Of a DNA stretch of 64,000 nucleotides, positions 9,010-19,226 are shown in pieces; position 1 is the first letter of the stretch, and every line of letters starts with the position of its first letter. This DNA is from JAKZVK01 sp965248255. GTDB taxonomy: Bacteria; Acidobacteriota; Terriglobia; Bryobacterales; UBA6623. The notes below the pieces were generated by a model that saw nothing but the letters and a program-made list of their open reading frames with translations, had not been told where the DNA came from and did no database searches. The DNA lies in the NCBI GenBank assembly GCA_965248255.1, contig CBDFIW010000003.1, positions 744,001-808,000 on the forward strand, given 5' to 3'. The translations under genes were made by a program, and so were the position numbers.

Positions 9010-9612
9010 ATGAACCTCGAAGCCCGTCTCGATGAATCGATCGCCCGCTGGAATCTGCTGGAGAGCCGGTTTTACCAGGCCTGGAGCGCCGGAACGTTGC
9101 CCGTCGAAGCCCTGCGCACCTATGCCGCGGAATACGGAGCCTTCATTTCGCTGATCCCCCAGGGTTGGGAAGGCCACGGGGACACGGCAACGGCTGCGGT
9201 CGAGCACGAACATCTGGTTATGTGGGATAGCTTTGCGCAAGCGCTCCGCACGCAGGTCGGCGCCGCGGAGACCGCAGGCGTCCAGCAGCTCTGCGATACG
9301 GCCGGACGGCTTTTCGAACAGAAGGCCGCCTCGCTTGGGGCGCTCTATGCTTTCGAGGCTCAGCAACCAGCCACGTCGCGTTCGAAGCTCGAAGGTCTGC
9401 GCGAGCACTACAACTTGCCTAAGGCCGGCGACACGTATTTCGAGGTGCACGCCCACGACGAAGCAGAGCCGCGCATGCTGCTCGACCGCATCGGGAAGCT
9501 CTCGCCCGAGGAGCAGGAAACGGCCGTGGCCGCTTGCGAGGAGACTGCACGAGCCTTGCACGTCGCTCTCGACGCCCTGTACGACCGGCACGCGGCCGCC
9601 TGTGTGCAGTAA
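9010..9612 (+). CDS. TenA/PqqC/CADD-like (haem-oxygenase-fold) protein
   Basis: 200 aa, all-helical, with the spacing of the haem-oxygenase-like diiron/TenA superfamily: an N-terminal helix (SRFYQAWSAGTL), Glu/His positions in AAVEHEHLVMWDSF, ALYAFEAQQP (metal-ligand Glu position in CADD-like members) and YFEVHAHDE. CADD-type members make p-aminobenzoate, PqqC-type members oxidise quinone precursors, and others are diiron oxidases. The sequence does not decide among them. AAGGAG precedes the ATG by about 10 nt. It may be co-transcribed with the dehydrogenase that follows. Confidence 0.65.
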   Translation: MNLEARLDESIARWNLLESRFYQAWSAGTLPVEALRTYAAEYGAFISLIPQGWEGHGDTATAAVEHEHLVMWDSFAQALRTQVGAAETAGVQQLCDTAGRLFEQKAASLGALYAFEAQQPATSRSKLEGLREHYNLPKAGDTYFEVHAHDEAEPRMLLDRIGKLSPEEQETAVAACEETARALHVALDALYDRHAAACVQ

Positions 9613-9726
9613 GGGCCACGGGCAGCGTTCCCGAACCGAAGGAATGGGCGTAGCGCGCTGCGCCCTTGTCCCTTGTGTCATTTCAGCCGTTGCGGGCTGA
9701 TCCACGCGGCACGGTACAAGATCCAC

Positions 9727-10766
9727 ATGCCCACCTTCACGCCCGATCAACTCCGAGAGTTCGCCACCAAAGTGTTCGAGGCCGCCGGCGCCAGGCTTGA
9801 GGACGCGCGTATCGTCGCCGATGCCCTCGTCGAGGCGAACCTGGCTGGACACGATTCGCACGGCGTGATGCGGATCCCGAACTATGTCGCTTGGATCGAG
9901 AAGGGCGCCATCAACGTGGCGGCCGAATTCAAGGTCGTCACCGAAACCGAAGCCTTTGCAGTCACCGACGGCGACTGGGGATTTGGGCAGGTGATGGCGC
10001 GGAAAGCGATGGAGGTCGGGATCGAGAAAGCGGCAAAGGTCGGCATCGCGAACATCTGCGCGCGAAACTGCGCGCACATCGGCCGCGTCGGCGACTATCC
10101 CATGCAAGCCGCCGAGCAAGGGATGGCGTCGGTGCTGTTCGTCAACACGCACGGTGCGGGGCGGCTGGTCGCGCCGTTCGGCGGCATCGAGCGGCGACTG
10201 TCGGCCAATCCGATTGCCATCGGTGTGCCCCGGCCCGGCGGCGACCACATCATCGTCGACGTATCGACCTGCGTGGTGGCGGAAGGTAAGCTGCGCAACT
10301 TCCGCACGGCCGGCGAAGCGGTTCCTGAAGGAGCAATCATCGACGTCGAGGGACGTGCTACCACCGACGCCAACGAATTCTACGGTCCGCCTGAAGGGGC
10401 GATTCTCCCGATCGCCGGCCACAAAGGCTTTGCTCTGGGGCTAGCCGCCGACATTCTTGCCGGCGCTCTTTCCGGCGGTGGCTGCACCCGGCCTGGCGTG
10501 ACACGAGTCGGCAATACCTTCCTGGCGACGATCATAGACGTCGAACGCGTCCGCGGACGCAACGAGTTCGACGAAGAGGTCCGCAACCTAGTCCAGTTCG
10601 TCAAGAGCAGCAAGCTCGCCGATGGGTTCGACGAGATCTTGGTTGCGGGCGAGCCCGAGTTGCGCACCAAAGCCAAGCGCCAGGAGGAAGGTATCCCTGT
10701 TCACCGGATACTTGGCAGGCGATCGTGGATGTCGCCAAGAAGTACGGGCTCTCGCTCGCTGGGTGA
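9727..10766 (+). CDS. Malate/L-lactate dehydrogenase family (Ldh_2), frameshifted near the C-terminus
   Basis: Ldh_2-type NAD(P)-dependent 2-hydroxyacid dehydrogenase, unrelated to Rossmann-type LDH. Visible family features are GHDSHGVMRIPNY (catalytic/substrate His), NCAHIGRVGDYP, GGIERRLSANPIAIG and GHKGFALGLAADILAGALSG. Around 10698-10703 the frame shifts; in the alternative frame the expected C-terminus (PDTWQAIVDVAKKYG) is intact and stops at 10766. The unshifted frame runs on to 10809 with an unrelated tail. One missing base explains this. Substrate could be malate, lactate, ureidoglycolate or a sugar acid. Confidence 0.85.
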
Positions 10767-10852
10767 GGAAGGGGGTTCCCTTCAGGCCCCTATTCGAACG
10801 CTGCGGTGACGACGAGTGAACTTTTTCCTTTGTGGCGGCGTCTAAGGCTGTC

Positions 10853-13192
10853 ATGAGCAGGGCAGCAACCCTCGCGACTGCCGCGGTCGTAACCGTCTTG
10901 GGGCTACTACCACTTCGGGGGCAGTCCCGCTTCGAACAAAGGCACAGCGACGCGGTTGAAGACAACCCGCCGGGCGTTCGTTTCACGATTGCTTTCACCG
11001 AGCCGCGCAGTCAGTATCGCATCGGCGAGATCATCCGGCTGGAGTTGAGTTTTGCCAGCGACCTGCGGGACACGTACAAACTTGACGCCGCAACCTACGA
11101 CCGGTCAGGGCGTTTGAGCCTCGACAGCTATCACCTTGATCCGATCGAAGGCGCCCCTGACCCGCTCAGGGACTACTACGGGGCAGGTGTCAGTGGCATG
11201 ATTGGGGGCGGTATCCGTCAGACGCCGGTTCTCGAAACCAAACCGCACTCCCTTACCTTCGCCCTTAATGAATGGCTGCGTTTCGATCGTGCCGGCGACT
11301 ACAAGCTCTTCGTAACAACAAGCGTCAAGGGGGCACGCAGGCCCCACAGGACGGTGGTCTCGAATCTCGTCCACCTCCGACTTCTGCCAAGGAACCCGAC
11401 GTTCGACGTGGCCTCCTTGGCGACGGCAGTCCGACAGTTGGATCAACCCGCTCCTGAAGTTGAGTCGACAAATCCGGTCGGCGGCCGTGCTGCCCCGCCC
11501 GATGATTTCGAGGTGCCGAGAAAAGCCGCCAGGGTGCTGCGTTTCCTCGGGACCAACGCTGCGGTAGACGCCATCCTCGAGCGCCGTAGTCAGCACGGAG
11601 GCAACGTCGACTGGGAGTTCCAGGCCGGCCTGATCGGTTCTCCTCACCGGCGTTACGTGCAGGAGCGGATGAAGGAACGTCTCGACCATCCGGACGCGCC
11701 CATCGACGCCAACTTTCTCTACTTGATGGCGCTCCTATCGTTCGTTGAACGGTTTCCAGAGCCCCTGCCGGTGATGTCTGCCGAGGAGGACTACAGCGAA
11801 GAAGTTATCGAGAAGTTCCGAGCCGAAGCCCGCGAACGCAGGATGGTTTTCGAAGAGCTATGGCGCTCGTACGCGGTCGCTCTAGCGAAGGTGCTTCCCC
11901 GCAAGCATGGTGACGCGCGCCTGGTAGCTTACCAGGCTCTGCAAAAGTCGGCGCCGGAACTGGCAGAGCAGCACAAGCATCTTTTTGGGGCGCCAACCCC
12001 TACACCGTCTGAGTTCCAGCAACTCCCTCCGCAAGAGCAGTCAGGCTGGCTTTGGGACGAGGAGAAGTGGAACGGTATCGCCGGACTGGAGATGATGCCG
12101 GCTTTGGTGCCGCTGATCGAAAGTACCGGCGGGGACGATTCTCCCTTGGAAACATCGGTTGGCGGCAACCTTCGTCGGCACAAGGCCCTGATGCGCCTAT
12201 ACGAACTCGAGCCTGACCAAGCGCGTGGGCTACTGATCAAAGAGATTAAGCGGCCGGGTGCGATCATCGTGGACGGCGACTTGTTGGGGATCTTGCCGCC
12301 GGGGCCGTTGCCCGAGGTGGACGAGGCCTTGGCGCGGAATCTAGAAGGCGAAGGCACCATCACGGCTGCGTCCCTGTTGCATCGCTTCGCAAGCGCGGCG
12401 ATCTATGGGCGAATCAAGAACGTCTATTTGCAGGAGGCCGGCCGCTGGGGTTGCACGACCGCGGCGGATCTGTTGGCCTACCTTGTTCGCGCGAACCCCT
12501 CCGATGCGACCGGTCTCGTGGATGAGGCTCTCGATATGCGGGAAAACACCGCGTGCTATAGGACGGTACTCAGTTCGATCGCCCAGCGGCCCTTCGCACC
12601 GTCCCTTGAAGAACTGGTGATCGCTCGCCTCACCGACCCCGATGGGGAAACGGCCGCGGACGCAGCCCACGTGCTTCGTCACCACGGGTCGGAAAAAGTC
12701 CGAGAGCCGCTATGGCACAGACTGGAGAGTTGGTACGAGGAATGGAAGGGCAGAAGCAACGAACTGCGCCCACATCCGATCACCCGTGTGGACCCCAATC
12801 GAGGGCAAGCCAAACTCGAAGAGGCACTCCACGAAGCGCTCTGTTGCGCGATCGAGTGGATGGTCACTGACGAGGAACTCGAGCGCTTGAACCATCTTTG
12901 TGTTGCCGACTGCATGAGTCCGCCTCGTCATCAAGAGGACGATGGACGCGTGCGTCTTAGAGTCACTTGGTTACCTGGCGGAGACAGTCAGTGGACGATC
13001 CAGATTGGACGGTACTACGTCTACTCCGTCGAAGACGCAAGGAAGAAGATTGCGCAGTTGCCGAAAGGAACCGTATTTCTGTGGGCTATCGGCTCTCACT
13101 TCCCAGGTCGCGGGATCTCAAAGGTCGCCCTGGCCCGTCCAGAGATAGAGGCGTTTGCGGGTGAGTTGGGTATGAAAATAGAAGACGAGTAG
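10853..13192 (+). CDS. Large secreted protein of unknown function
   Basis: About 779 aa from the ATG at 10853; a GTG seven codons upstream is also in frame. The N-terminus is a clear signal peptide (basic start, then ATAAVVTVLGLLPLRGQ). Next comes a beta-rich domain of ~150 residues (TIAFTEPRSQYRIGEIIRLELSF), then a long helical region that may hold HEAT-like repeats (ITAASLLHRFASAAIYG, TAADAAHVLRHHGSEKV). The C-terminal ~80 residues are more beta-rich. No catalytic motif is recognised. It is probably periplasmic or extracellular. Confidence 0.65.
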   Translation: MSRAATLATAAVVTVLGLLPLRGQSRFEQRHSDAVEDNPPGVRFTIAFTEPRSQYRIGEIIRLELSFASDLRDTYKLDAATYDRSGRLSLDSYHLDPIEGAPDPLRDYYGAGVSGMIGGGIRQTPVLETKPHSLTFALNEWLRFDRAGDYKLFVTTSVKGARRPHRTVVSNLVHLRLLPRNPTFDVASLATAVRQLDQPAPEVESTNPVGGRAAPPDDFEVPRKAARVLRFLGTNAAVDAILERRSQHGGNVDWEFQAGLIGSPHRRYVQERMKERLDHPDAPIDANFLYLMALLSFVERFPEPLPVMSAEEDYSEEVIEKFRAEARERRMVFEELWRSYAVALAKVLPRKHGDARLVAYQALQKSAPELAEQHKHLFGAPTPTPSEFQQLPPQEQSGWLWDEEKWNGIAGLEMMPALVPLIESTGGDDSPLETSVGGNLRRHKALMRLYELEPDQARGLLIKEIKRPGAIIVDGDLLGILPPGPLPEVDEALARNLEGEGTITAASLLHRFASAAIYGRIKNVYLQEAGRWGCTTAADLLAYLVRANPSDATGLVDEALDMRENTACYRTVLSSIAQRPFAPSLEELVIARLTDPDGETAADAAHVLRHHGSEKVREPLWHRLESWYEEWKGRSNELRPHPITRVDPNRGQAKLEEALHEALCCAIEWMVTDEELERLNHLCVADCMSPPRHQEDDGRVRLRVTWLPGGDSQWTIQIGRYYVYSVEDARKKIAQLPKGTVFLWAIGSHFPGRGISKVALARPEIEAFAGELGMKIEDE

Positions 13193-13205
13193 ACCAACGG
13201 CTGGA

Positions 13206-14402
13206 TTATTCGCGCGGTTGGACCTCGAGGCCGTCTTCGATCTCGTCGTCGGGGTGAGTGATGACGAGATCGCCCTCTTCGATGCCGGAGAGGACTTGGG
13301 CCGTCAATCCGCTGCGCCGGCCGAGCTGCACCGTACGGAGCCGAGCGTGTTCGGCGTTGACGACGAACACTGCCCACTCGTCGCCGCGCCGGAACAGCGA
13401 GCTGCTCGGAACCTGCAGCACGTTGTCTTCTTCCCACAACACGAACTTCGCTTCTACGCGGTAACCGTCTCCGAGCCGCTCCCACTCCTCGGGTGGAGAT
13501 ACGATGCCGGCGATCACCAGCACGCGCTGCTCCTCCACGCCCAGCGCTGAGATCTTGGTGAAGCCGAACGGTTCGACCGTCCGCACGCGGCCTTCGAGAG
13601 GATGTTCCCCGCCCCAACGCTCCAAAAGCACTCGAGTCCCAGGGCCCGTCCTCACCGCGTCGGCGGAGAGCAGTTCGACCACAACTTCGAGGTGCCGGGC
13701 GTTGCCGATCTCCAGCAGCGGGTCTCCGGCGTTGACGACACCCTCGCTCTCGTGCAGGACTTTCAGCACGCTTCCTCCCACCGGCGCATGTACAGCGACG
13801 GTTTCAGCCGGCTTCCCTGCCTGTTGTGCCGCCGAGTGCCGCAGGGCCGTTTGGGCGGCTTGCAAATCGTGTCGGGCGACGTCCACCGAGAACGCGGCCG
13901 ACCGCAAATTGGCGCGTGTGCGGCGAAAGTCGGCTTCCGCTTGGTTCAACTCCTCATCGGAGATGGTGCCGCTCTCGTGTAGCTCACGGCTACGGGCCAG
14001 TTGCGTTTTCCAGTAGCTGGCATCCGCGGCGGCCGCATCGACGTTCTCCTTTGCCGCTTTGAGCGCTGCTTCGGCCGCCGCGACCCTGGCCTGCGCTTCG
14101 GCGCGAGCTCGAGGATCGAGCACAGTCGAGCGCAGTGGGTCGAGCGTTAGCAGTACCTGTCCGCGCCGCACGACGTCGCCGACATCGAGTTCCACGCGCC
14201 GTGCGAACCCGGCCGCCGGTGCGGAGACCACGAAGCGATCGACCACGCGTGTCTTGCCTTCCTCCTCGACCGTCACCTGCAGAGGCGCACGCACGGCGGG
14301 CTGGGTCTCCACCAGCACCGGCTTGGGCATGAAGCCCCAAACCAGCGCCGCGATCACCGCCGCGGCAAACACCAGCAGTCCGAGTCTCCGCCGCCATTTC
14401 AT
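13206..14402 (-). CDS. HlyD/MacA-type periplasmic adaptor (membrane fusion protein)
   Basis: 398 aa. An N-terminal membrane anchor (LGLLVFAAAVIAALVWGF, residues ~8-25), split barrel-sandwich/lipoyl segments (VEEEGKTRVVDRFVVSAPA and VHAPVGGSVLKVLHESEGVV) flanking a coiled-coil hairpin (~95-180, RAEAQARVAAAEAALKAAK), and a beta-barrel C-terminal part. It is the distal gene of a leftward operon with the permease and ATPase and would link the inner-membrane transporter to an outer-membrane channel. Confidence 0.88.
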   Translation of the reverse strand: MKWRRRLGLLVFAAAVIAALVWGFMPKPVLVETQPAVRAPLQVTVEEEGKTRVVDRFVVSAPAAGFARRVELDVGDVVRRGQVLLTLDPLRSTVLDPRARAEAQARVAAAEAALKAAKENVDAAAADASYWKTQLARSRELHESGTISDEELNQAEADFRRTRANLRSAAFSVDVARHDLQAAQTALRHSAAQQAGKPAETVAVHAPVGGSVLKVLHESEGVVNAGDPLLEIGNARHLEVVVELLSADAVRTGPGTRVLLERWGGEHPLEGRVRTVEPFGFTKISALGVEEQRVLVIAGIVSPPEEWERLGDGYRVEAKFVLWEEDNVLQVPSSSLFRRGDEWAVFVVNAEHARLRTVQLGRRSGLTAQVLSGIEEGDLVITHPDDEIEDGLEVQPRE

Positions 14403-14430
14403 GATCGGTACACTCCCCTACTACTCCTTT

Positions 14431-16794
14431 CTACTCCCTGGCCTTCAAAACCGCGACGAGATCAAGATGATCCAGCTTGCGCCGCACCATCAGCCCGGAG
14501 ATACAGGCCGAGACCAGCACCACCGTCGCCGCGAACGCATAGGTGGCGGACTCCACGACGAATGGGATTCGAAACAGGTCGGTCTCGAGTGACGTCACGA
14601 TGTACCAGCACAGAGCCCAACCGAGCAGGAACCCCAGCGGGATAGCGGCCAGCGTCAAGACGGCCAGTTCTCCCAGCAGGATGAACGAGATTTCTCCCCG
14701 CGTGAGGCCCAGCACGCGCAAGCTGGCCAACTCGCGGCTGCGTTCCGACAGTGCAATCCTCGCGCTGTTGTAAACCACGCCGAACGCAATCGTTCCGGCA
14801 AATAGGGTGATGAAGAACGCGAACGTTAACACCTGCTCCGCCATGGTCTCTTCGAGACTCTTGAGCTTCTTCTTATTCGATGTCACGCCGGCGACGCGCG
14901 GTGCATCTTTGAGTAGCGCAAAGATGGCCGGCTCGTAGCGCGAGTCGGCTGCAAGATAGGCGCCCGAGATGGCGCGCCCTTCGCGCATCATGCGGTTGAG
15001 CGCGTCGAGATCCATGTAGGTCGACACACCGACATATTGATTGGTAAGCGCGGCCACCTGGACCTCTCTCACCGGACGGCTGCCCTCGAGCACTTCGACC
15101 GTCAGCGAGTCGCCCTCGCGAACGTGTAAGAGGTCGCCGAGAAAATCGGTCATCACAAGTCCCGCAGGCGGAACGTCGATGGGCCTGAGATCCACGTCAA
15201 GCAGGCGATAGAGGTCACTGCCCGGCTTCACACCTTGAATCGCCGTGCGGTACCTACGGTGCTCCGAACGCAGCCGCACCGGGACATAACGGAAGGGCTC
15301 ACCATACTCGACGCCGGGGAGGCTGAGCAGCTCATGTAGCACCCGCCCGGAAGTAGACTCGATGAAGTTCACCGTCATGTCATCGCGCTGCGCCAGTCCG
15401 AACTGCACCTGGATCATAAATTCCACCGAATCGGTAAAGAAGAACCCCATCATGAGAATGGCGTACGACAGCGCGATCCCGATGGTCGCCAGCAGCGACT
15501 TGACCGACCGGCGCTCGATGTTTCGGACGATCATCCGTGCGGGTTGTGAAAGCCAGCGCTTGAGACCCCAGCGCTCGATGAGCCATACGCGGTAGCGGGC
15601 CGGGGGCTCGGGGCGCATCGCCTCGGCCGGTGGCTGCCGCGCCGCTTCGCGCACCGAGTAGACAGTGCCGGCCAGGACCGCTCCTGCACTCACTACCGCC
15701 GCCGTGATCGCTATGTCCGGCTCGAGCACGTAGAGCAAGAAGGGGAAGCGGTAGAACTCCATGTACATCCCGCTCAGCCCCCGGCCGAATTGTTCACCCA
15801 GCACGATGCCCCCGGCGACGCCGAGCGCGGCGATCGCCAGCACTAGCTTGACGTAGTGCAGGCCGATATCAAAGTTGCCGTAGCCAAACGCCTTGAGCGT
15901 CGCTATCTCCTCCCGCTGCGTACGGACGAGGCGGCTCACGACGACATTCAATAGGAAGGCCGCGACGCCGAGAAAGATGATGGGGTAGATGGTCGCCATC
16001 TGCTCGAGTTGGCGGAACTCCTCGGAGAGATAGCGGTGCGAGACTTGATCCTTGCGCCCGTACGCGCCGAGCCCCCCGTAGCGTTTGAGCAGGTCGTCGA
16101 CCCGATCGATCACCTCTTCCAACTGGGCATCGGCGGTGAGGGTGAGAGCAATGTCATTAAACGCCCCCTCCATGTCGTACGCCGCTTCGAGGGGCGTCCG
16201 CGCCATCCACAGCACGCCGAAGCTCTCGAAGTCGGGAATGAAGTCGCCGGAGCGAATCGGGAAAATGTGCTCCGGCGAGAGCGCCACGCCGACGATGCTC
16301 AAGCGCTTGCGGCGTCCGTTGATGACCGCTGTGATGCGGTCGCCGGGCTCGAAACCATGGGCATTGGCGAACGACTGGTGCACCATGACCTCGTCGTCGC
16401 GGCCCGATTCGACGAACCGCCCCCGCTCGATGTACAGGTCGTTGAGGAGCGGGCGGTGGAAGTCGGGAATCGAGACCAACATCCCGGTTACCGGGTCCGC
16501 GTAACCCTCGACTTCGAGATTGGCGGGCGCGTTGACGCGCGTTTGCAGATGGTGCACGCCCGCAATGGCCTGCAGCCGAGCCCGCAGGCTCTCCGGCGCG
16601 CGCTTGAGGGACGCGAAGACCTCGGCAAAATGGTAGTCGCGATAAAACGTGGATTGGGTGTGCCGCAACGAGTCGAGCGTGCTGAGCGACATGACGAACG
16701 TCGCCGCGCCGCTTGCCATCACGAGCGCGATCGCCAGCGCCTGCCCCTTGAGCGCCCAGAGGTCCCGCAGCAGCTTGCGATGGAGAGCGCTCAT
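14431..16794 (-). CDS. FtsX/MacB-type ABC transporter permease
   Basis: 787 aa with duplicated FtsX modules. There is an N-terminal TM (ALAIALVMASGAATFVMSL), a large periplasmic domain, a three-helix block around residues 270-380 (IIFLGVAAFLLNVVVSRLV), a TM after the cytoplasmic linker (ATIGIALSYAILMMGFFF), a second periplasmic domain, and a final block at ~665-780. This double arrangement suits the MacB/DevC/LolC-type mechanotransmission family, which exports substrates from the periplasm rather than across the inner membrane. The gene lies 17 nt after the ATPase gene and 28 nt before the adaptor gene. Confidence 0.9.
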   Translation of the reverse strand: MSALHRKLLRDLWALKGQALAIALVMASGAATFVMSLSTLDSLRHTQSTFYRDYHFAEVFASLKRAPESLRARLQAIAGVHHLQTRVNAPANLEVEGYADPVTGMLVSIPDFHRPLLNDLYIERGRFVESGRDDEVMVHQSFANAHGFEPGDRITAVINGRRKRLSIVGVALSPEHIFPIRSGDFIPDFESFGVLWMARTPLEAAYDMEGAFNDIALTLTADAQLEEVIDRVDDLLKRYGGLGAYGRKDQVSHRYLSEEFRQLEQMATIYPIIFLGVAAFLLNVVVSRLVRTQREEIATLKAFGYGNFDIGLHYVKLVLAIAALGVAGGIVLGEQFGRGLSGMYMEFYRFPFLLYVLEPDIAITAAVVSAGAVLAGTVYSVREAARQPPAEAMRPEPPARYRVWLIERWGLKRWLSQPARMIVRNIERRSVKSLLATIGIALSYAILMMGFFFTDSVEFMIQVQFGLAQRDDMTVNFIESTSGRVLHELLSLPGVEYGEPFRYVPVRLRSEHRRYRTAIQGVKPGSDLYRLLDVDLRPIDVPPAGLVMTDFLGDLLHVREGDSLTVEVLEGSRPVREVQVAALTNQYVGVSTYMDLDALNRMMREGRAISGAYLAADSRYEPAIFALLKDAPRVAGVTSNKKKLKSLEETMAEQVLTFAFFITLFAGTIAFGVVYNSARIALSERSRELASLRVLGLTRGEISFILLGELAVLTLAAIPLGFLLGWALCWYIVTSLETDLFRIPFVVESATYAFAATVVLVSACISGLMVRRKLDHLDLVAVLKARE

Positions 16795-16811
16795 TCGATC
16801 ACCATCGTCTT

Positions 16812-17567
16812 TTACCAGTGGAGATCCCGTGCCGCCTTCTTCTTCTCGTTGCGATACACCTTGCCTATGTTGCCGTCGCTGAGGTGGATGACACGGTCGG
16901 CCATGTCGGCGATATCGGCGTTGTGCGTGATGACGACGGTCGTGGTGCCTAACTCGCGGTTCACGCGTTCGAGCGCCTCGAGCACGACGATGCCGGTGGT
17001 GGAATCAAGAGCGCCGGTGGGCTCGTCGCACAGGAGAACCGCCGGGTTTTTCGCAATCGCCCGCGCGATCGCCACGCGCTGTTGCTCCCCCCCGGAAAGC
17101 TGGGCCGGGAAATGGTCGAGGCGGTCCTCTAGGTTCACGAGCGCCAAGGCATCCTCGGGTTTCATCGGCTGGTCCGCGATCTCGGTGACTACCGCGACGT
17201 TCTCGAGGGCGGTCAAACTGGGGATCAGGTTGTAGAACTGAAAGACGAAGCCGACGTGCGAGCGCCGGTACTCGGTCAGTTCTCGGTCGCTCGCTTTGGT
17301 GAGTTCCTTGTCGTGGTAGGTGACGTGGCCGCTACTGGCGGCGTCGAGCCCGCCCAGAATGTTCAGCAGCGTGGATTTTCCACTGCCCGAAGGTCCGAGG
17401 AGAACCACCAACTCGCCCGAGTAGAGGTCGAGATCCACTCCCCGAAGCGCATGGACCCGCACTTCGCCCATGTCGTAGATCTTGGTCAGGCCGCGGGCTT
17501 CGAAAACGGTGTCGCCGCTGTCTCCGTTCTGGCTGGTGGCAGCGTTGGGCATGGACTCGGAGAGCAT
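16812..17567 (-). CDS. ABC transporter ATP-binding protein (LolD/MacB type)
   Basis: 251 aa. Walker A GPSGSGKST at residues 58-66, signature LSGGEQQRVAIARA, Walker B AVLLCDEPTGALD, and H-loop VVITHN. The DEPTGALD form is typical of the LolD/FtsE/MacB subfamily that pairs with FtsX-like permeases. It is the first gene of the three-gene exporter operon; no specific promoter was identified upstream. Confidence 0.93.
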   Translation of the reverse strand: MLSESMPNAATSQNGDSGDTVFEARGLTKIYDMGEVRVHALRGVDLDLYSGELVVLLGPSGSGKSTLLNILGGLDAASSGHVTYHDKELTKASDRELTEYRRSHVGFVFQFYNLIPSLTALENVAVVTEIADQPMKPEDALALVNLEDRLDHFPAQLSGGEQQRVAIARAIAKNPAVLLCDEPTGALDSTTGIVVLEALERVNRELGTTTVVITHNADIADMADRVIHLSDGNIGKVYRNEKKKAARDLHW

Positions 17568-18062
17568 GCGCCTTTCCCGCGTGTGGGGTGCCTAAATTCG
17601 CCCGGTTTACAAGTGGATACTCTTAGTATGACGGATCGCGGAGGTGCTGCTTGAAGCCCCGAGCACAGGTGAGAGGTCCGCAGCCCGGCCGGTGGCCGAA
17701 GCTGTGGTTCTGAACGCTTGGCCGCGCAACCGCGGCTTTGCCGCCCTAGTTGAACGAGGAGCATTTCGACTCACGGACCACCAGTTCCAGCCCAAGTCCG
17801 ATCTTGCTCGAACCAACGTTGTCGCGGGCATGGAAGCCTTCGGCTACGAGCTCACCGAGCAAAAGGACGAACTAGCCCACCCCAGCTCAGAGGACGCCTT
17901 CAGCGGCTTCTCCGGGCCTGTTTTTTGGCCGATCTGACCCCAAAACGCCGCCCGACGCCCAATCAGCGCCCCCGCCCTGAGCTGACTCCACAGACCAGCC
18001 GTCACATTGTCGTCGGCGAATCGACCAGCAGGGGCGTTGACGCCGCCCAAGAGCTACAGCTA
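17568..18062. other. Region without a recognisable gene between exporter operon and IS-B copy 2
   Basis: About 495 bp. Open frames exist on both strands (for example + strand 17644-17937, 97 codons) but none shows family features, a convincing ribosome-binding site or continuity with the truncated primase on the other side of the IS. It may hold the exporter promoter and a decayed gene. Confidence 0.4.
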
Positions 18063-19226
18063 GTGTAGTGCACCATAAATAATGTAACTTATATTGACTT
18101 CCCATCGTCTCTATTAACAGGAGGCATGGGATGCGAAGAGCACAACCAGTAACTTTGAACACAGCGCAATGCAAGCAGTTGGACCGCTACGCGCGCGGCC
18201 GCCAAGTCGCCGTTCGTCTCGCCCTGCGAGCCAGGATTGTCCTGCTGGCCGCCGACGGTCTCGAGAATAAGCAGATCGCCGCACAGCTCGGTGTCTCGCG
18301 GCAGTTGGTGGCCCGCTGGCGCACGCGCTTTCTCGAAAGCAGCATCGCCGGCATTGCAAAAGACGCCCCACGGCCCGGTCGTAAACCTGCCGTCTCGAAG
18401 CAGAAAGTACAGCAGATCATCCACAAGACCACCCGCGAGAAACCGTCCAACGCCACCCACTGGAGCCGCCGCACCATGGCCGCCGCGGCCGGCGTCAGCG
18501 CTTCCACCGTGGGACGGATTTGGCGCGCCCATGGCCTCAAGCCCCACCGCGTCAAGACCCTCAAGCTCAGCAATGACCCGCGTTTCGCCGAGAAACTCGA
18601 CGACATCGTCGGACTCTATCTCAATCCGCCTGAGCATGCTCTGGTTCTCTCGCTCGATGAGAAGTCCCAAATCCAAGCCCTCGATCGCACCCAGCCCGGC
18701 CTGCCGCTCAAAAAGGGACGCGGCCAAACGATGACCCACGATTACAAGCGCAACGGCACGACCACCCTGTTTGCGGCGCTCAACAGCCTTGACGGCAGCG
18801 TGATCGCCGAGTGCATGCCCCGACACAGCCACCAGGAATGGCTGCGCTTCCTGCGCTTAATTGACCGCCGCACCCCCAAGGACAAACAGCTTCATCTCAT
18901 CGTGGACAACTATGCCACCCACAAGCATGCCGCTGTGAAGCGTTGGCTCGATCGTCACCCGCGCTTCCACATTCATTTCACCCCGACCTCGGCGTCGTGG
19001 CTGAACATGGTCGAGCGATTCTTTCGCGATCTCACCGTCAAGCGCCTGCGCCGCGGCGTGTTTCGCAGCGTGGACGAGCTCGTCGCCGCCATTGACGACT
19101 ACATCGCCCAGCACAACGGGCATCCCACGCCCTTCATCTGGACCGCGACCGCCTCCGACATCCTCGAGAAAGTCAAGCGCGGACGTGCCGCCCTGCATAA
19201 GGTGCAATCTGCTTGACGCACTACAC
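18063..19226 (+). mobile_element. IS630-family element, IS-B copy 2 (1164 bp)
   Basis: Same ends as copy 1 with TA at 18061-18062 and 19227-19228 inside CTAG. It separates host-like DNA (left) from phage replication genes (right) and truncates the primase gene, contributing that gene's present stop codon. Confidence 0.95.
18131..19216 (+). CDS. IS630-family transposase (IS-B copy 2)
   Basis: 361 aa, intact DDE triad as in copy 1. It has KPHRVKTLK where copy 1 has KPHRIKTFK, a pair of differences shared with copy 3, so copies 2 and 3 are the closer relatives. Confidence 0.95.
   Translation: MRRAQPVTLNTAQCKQLDRYARGRQVAVRLALRARIVLLAADGLENKQIAAQLGVSRQLVARWRTRFLESSIAGIAKDAPRPGRKPAVSKQKVQQIIHKTTREKPSNATHWSRRTMAAAAGVSASTVGRIWRAHGLKPHRVKTLKLSNDPRFAEKLDDIVGLYLNPPEHALVLSLDEKSQIQALDRTQPGLPLKKGRGQTMTHDYKRNGTTTLFAALNSLDGSVIAECMPRHSHQEWLRFLRLIDRRTPKDKQLHLIVDNYATHKHAAVKRWLDRHPRFHIHFTPTSASWLNMVERFFRDLTVKRLRRGVFRSVDELVAAIDDYIAQHNGHPTPFIWTATASDILEKVKRGRAALHKVQSA

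Noticed and set aside
8842..10422. 526-codon open frame on the minus strand
   Set aside because: It runs antisense to the TenA-like and Ldh_2 genes, which have clear family motifs; it is a GC-rich codon shadow.
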